From the NCBI RefSeq assembly GCF_003412465.1, contig NZ_QTJV01000006.1, positions 248,001 through 312,000 of the forward strand: 64,000 nucleotides of DNA, written 5' to 3'. The translations under genes and the position numbers were made by a program. This document shows positions 61,710-64,000 of the stretch, in pieces. The stretch comes from Chitinophaga silvisoli. GTDB lineage: Bacteria; Bacteroidota; Bacteroidia; Chitinophagales; Chitinophagaceae. The notes below the pieces were generated by a model that was given only the letters and a program-made list of their open reading frames with translations, was not told the origin of the DNA and did no database searches. Every line of letters starts with the position of its first letter. The first letter of the stretch is position 1.

Positions 61710-62981
61710 TTAAATAACAAATCCGTCTGGCAGCACCATCCCATTCTTGATCACCACTATACCATCTTTCACAGTATACTGCTCATGCTCCCCATCTGGC
61801 AGTGTTTCGCCCACATTTATCTTCACATTGTTTCCAATACTCACATTCTTATCTATAATCGCATTATTGATTACGCAATTATCTCCAATACCCATGGGTG
61901 GATGTCCTTTCGACTTGGCCCTGGCCAGGTCTTCCAGTGTCTGGTAGAAATCACTCCCCATGATATAGCTGTTTGTAATCACCGATCCCTTACCGATGCG
62001 GGCACGAATCCCTACTACGCAACGCTCAAGGGTGCTATCATTGATAATGGTACCATCTGCAATGATGGTTTTCTTAAAGGTTCCACTCATTTTCGCCGGC
62101 GGCAGCATACGTGCACGTGAATAAATGGTCTGGTGCTCATCGAACAGGTTGAATTGAGGAATATCATCTGTCAGTGACAGGTTGGCCTCCCAGAATGAGC
62201 TGATATTTCCAATATCCGTCCAGTACCCGGTATATTGATAGCTCATTACTTTCAGGTCCGCATTGATCGCATATGGGATAATCTCTTTACCAAAGTCAGT
62301 TGCAGCGGCCTGCCCTTTCAGCAAATTTACCAGCGTGTTTCTGCTAAAGATATAGATCCCCATACTTGCCAGGTATTCCCTTCCTGCGGCATGCATTTCA
62401 TCGCTTACCGGTGATGCCCATGGTGCCAGTACATCCTGCTTGGGTTTTTCGGTAAATGAGGTAATGAGGCCATGATCATCCGTTTTCAGAATCCCAAAAT
62501 CAGAAGCATCTTTCGCAGTTACCGGGATGGTACCGATGGTTACCTCTGCCTGTGATTCAATATGATGTTGCAGCATCTCCCTGAAATCCATCTGGTACAG
62601 CTGGTCGCCGGACAGGATCAGCACGTAGTCATACTCGTAGTTCTCGATATGATGGAGACACTGACGCACCGCATCTGCTGTACCCTGGTACCATGTGGGG
62701 TTATCTGGAGTTTGCTCAGCTGCCAGGATATCTACAAACGCTTTACTGAAGTGACTGAAATGATACGTATTCTTAATATGCTTATTCAGTGAAGCGGAGT
62801 TAAACTGGGTGAGCACAAAGATGCGGTTCATATCCGCATTCAAACAATTGGAGATGGGAATATCTACCAATCTGTATTTACCTGCTACCGGCACAGCGGG
62901 TTTCGAGCGCTTGCGGGTGAGCGGATAAAGACGGGTACCGGAACCGCCTCCTAAGATAAGGGAGATAACTGCGTTAGACAT
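61710..62981 (-). CDS. glgC: Glucose-1-phosphate adenylyltransferase (ADP-glucose pyrophosphorylase)
   Basis: 423 residues. The nucleotide-binding N terminus LILGGGSGTRLYPLTRKRSKPAVPVAGKYRLVDIP is typical, with the substrate motifs WYQGTADAVRQCLHHI and FTEKPKQD, and a C-terminal left-handed beta-helix of hexapeptide repeats (GIGDNCVINNAIIDKNVSIG). It makes ADP-glucose, the donor for glycogen synthase, in the first committed step of glycogen synthesis. glgA lies upstream on the same strand. A separate promoter motif lies in the 86-bp gap, so the two may be co- or independently transcribed. Confidence 0.96.
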   Translation of the reverse strand: MSNAVISLILGGGSGTRLYPLTRKRSKPAVPVAGKYRLVDIPISNCLNADMNRIFVLTQFNSASLNKHIKNTYHFSHFSKAFVDILAAEQTPDNPTWYQGTADAVRQCLHHIENYEYDYVLILSGDQLYQMDFREMLQHHIESQAEVTIGTIPVTAKDASDFGILKTDDHGLITSFTEKPKQDVLAPWASPVSDEMHAAGREYLASMGIYIFSRNTLVNLLKGQAAATDFGKEIIPYAINADLKVMSYQYTGYWTDIGNISSFWEANLSLTDDIPQFNLFDEHQTIYSRARMLPPAKMSGTFKKTIIADGTIINDSTLERCVVGIRARIGKGSVITNSYIMGSDFYQTLEDLARAKSKGHPPMGIGDNCVINNAIIDKNVSIGNNVKINVGETLPDGEHEQYTVKDGIVVIKNGMVLPDGFVI

Positions 62982-63039
62982 ATGTTCTATTCTTTTGTTT
63001 CGTTGAAATAATGATTACTATAATGGAAAGTCCCGTTTA

Positions 63040-63047
63040 CAAACTTA
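63040..63047 (-). promoter_or_regulatory. -7 promoter motif of glgC
   Basis: TAAGTTTG on the minus strand fits TAnnTTTG, 59 bp before the glgC ATG. Confidence 0.5.
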
Positions 63048-63067
63048 CGTGGAAAGTTCCGTGCCAA

Positions 63068-64000
63068 TTAAGGTCTGATTATAATTGATTCGTATAATTT
63101 TACATATTCTGCGGCAGCACTGTCCCAGGAGTGATCGATCTGCATGATATATTCCTGGATTTCCTGCAATGCCTGTGGATCATTGTACAGCTCCACAGCG
63201 CGTGCAACGGCCTGACAGGCATCCCAGGCTTCGGCCTGGATAAAGCGGATTCCGAAACCACCGGGTTCTCCAAAGTCTTTCACTGTATCTTTCAATCCAC
63301 CTACGCTACGTACAATGGGTACCGTACCATAGCGCAATGCATACAACTGGTTCAGGCCACAAGGTTCTACTCTGCTGGGCATCAACAGGAAGTCACTCCC
63401 GGCATATATGCGGTGAGACAAGCCCTCATTATACCCATATTGCACATTGAAGTTAGGTCCGGTACCGGCCTTTGTCTGGTGCAAACGCCATTCTGTATGA
63501 GACTCCCCGCTTCCTAATACCAGGAAGTTGAGCTGGTTCTGCTGCTCGTACAATGAACGGCCAATAATATCTGGTAACAGGTCAGCTCCTTTCTCACCAA
63601 CCAAACGGCCAATGAAGGAGAACAATGGTAATTCAGGGTTAAAGCCAAACTCCTCGCACAACTGGCGCTTTATTTCTTTTTTACCTCTTACAAAGGAAGT
63701 TTCATCATAATGGTAAGGTAACATCGGGTCCGTTGCAGGATCCCATACCTTGTTGTCAATTCCGTTCAGGATTCCCTTGCACTTACGGCGCTCGCTTCTC
63801 AGCAGACTTTCCAGTCCGTTCGCACCATTGTACATTTCTTCGAGATATCCGGGGGATACGGTGGTCACTCTCCAGGCACACTTGATCGCTGATGCAAGGG
63901 GATTCACCGCATTGTCCCATCCTACCAGCCCTGCCTTCCAGAGGTCAAAGCCCGGTAAGCGATATAGCTGATCCCAGCCAAACTGCCCCTGGTACTGTGC
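63068..64000 (-). CDS. glgA: Glycogen/starch synthase, C-terminal part (5' end outside window)
   Basis: The frame is open to the window edge, so only the last 310 residues are visible; the GTG at 63907 is internal. The retained part covers the end of the GT5 domain (AWRVTTVSPGYLEEMYNG, GILNGIDNKVWDPATDP) and the C-terminal domain with FIGRLVGEKGADLLPDI and the catalytic-region motif PSRVEPCGLNQLYALRYGTVPIVRSVGGLKDTV. It transfers glucose from ADP-glucose to the growing glycogen chain. It is followed by glgC on the same strand. Confidence 0.95.
   Translation of the reverse strand, partial: AQYQGQFGWDQLYRLPGFDLWKAGLVGWDNAVNPLASAIKCAWRVTTVSPGYLEEMYNGANGLESLLRSERRKCKGILNGIDNKVWDPATDPMLPYHYDETSFVRGKKEIKRQLCEEFGFNPELPLFSFIGRLVGEKGADLLPDIIGRSLYEQQNQLNFLVLGSGESHTEWRLHQTKAGTGPNFNVQYGYNEGLSHRIYAGSDFLLMPSRVEPCGLNQLYALRYGTVPIVRSVGGLKDTVKDFGEPGGFGIRFIQAEAWDACQAVARAVELYNDPQALQEIQEYIMQIDHSWDSAAAEYVKLYESIIIRP

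Noticed and set aside
63068..63907. Short glgA starting with the GTG at 63907
   Set aside because: The frame continues with typical glycogen synthase residues to the window edge, so the gene is truncated by the window, not short.

Overview
The window looks like chromosomal DNA from a Bacteroidota bacterium, most likely family Chitinophagaceae (Chitinophaga-like). The reasons are two secreted proteins with type IX secretion sorting domains, a GH97 alpha-glucosidase, DUF4382 and YfhO-type proteins, a futalosine-pathway MqnE, a BshC, promoters of the Bacteroidota type (-7 motif TAnnTTTG) and almost no Shine-Dalgarno sequences. There is no rRNA, tRNA, CRISPR array, insertion sequence or prophage. 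The genus is an inference, because no marker was compared with a database.

Layout. 1-7.8 kb is a carbohydrate-use block: the end of an FAD-dependent oxidoreductase, a secreted alpha/alpha-barrel-like protein, a sodium:solute symporter and, convergent to them, a SusB-type GH97. 7.8-8.4 kb is gene-poor and may hold a decayed gene. 8.4-15.1 kb holds small metabolic and regulatory units: a SEC-C protein, an SDR behind two abutting AraC regulators, an aldo/keto reductase, a divergent TetR/flavin-binding pair and a divergent TlpA/MarR pair. 15.3-20.7 kb has dapF, a strange repeat ORF that grows out of the dapF 3' end, corA, a Tat-type SDR, a NUDIX protein and a queuosine-precursor transporter. 20.8-33.8 kb is a surface-polysaccharide region with four GT2 glycosyltransferases, a YfhO protein, a Wzx-like flippase, a large T9SS adhesin-like protein and an NlpC/P60 lipoprotein. 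34-47.7 kb has dnaE, trxA, an 11-bp minisatellite, an M43 metalloprotease directly followed by mqnE, a DUF4382 lipoprotein, a PVC-type dehydrogenase/cytochrome lipoprotein, a CNT nucleoside transporter and a DUF4259 protein. 47.8-64 kb has smc, a FUSC-family membrane protein, bshC, a complete RND efflux operon (adaptor, pump, TolC) and glgA-glgC.

The most interesting signals are not ordinary genes. (1) A family of palindromic intergenic repeats, full length about 110-115 bp, with arms like AAAGAGGTTGTAnCAAAAGTA, occurs at least six times, five of them between convergent genes where they appear to act as two-way terminators. (2) Degenerate 66-bp tandem units start inside the dapF 3' end in a shifted frame and encode a 22-residue Cys-Thr-Val repeat; this may be a gene born by overprinting and duplication. 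(3) A second copy of the last codons of smc lies downstream of smc and differs only at synonymous positions. (4) Several strong palindromes look like operators: one of GntR type upstream of the GH97 gene, a pair flanking marR, sites between tetR and its neighbour, and one between smc and the FUSC gene.
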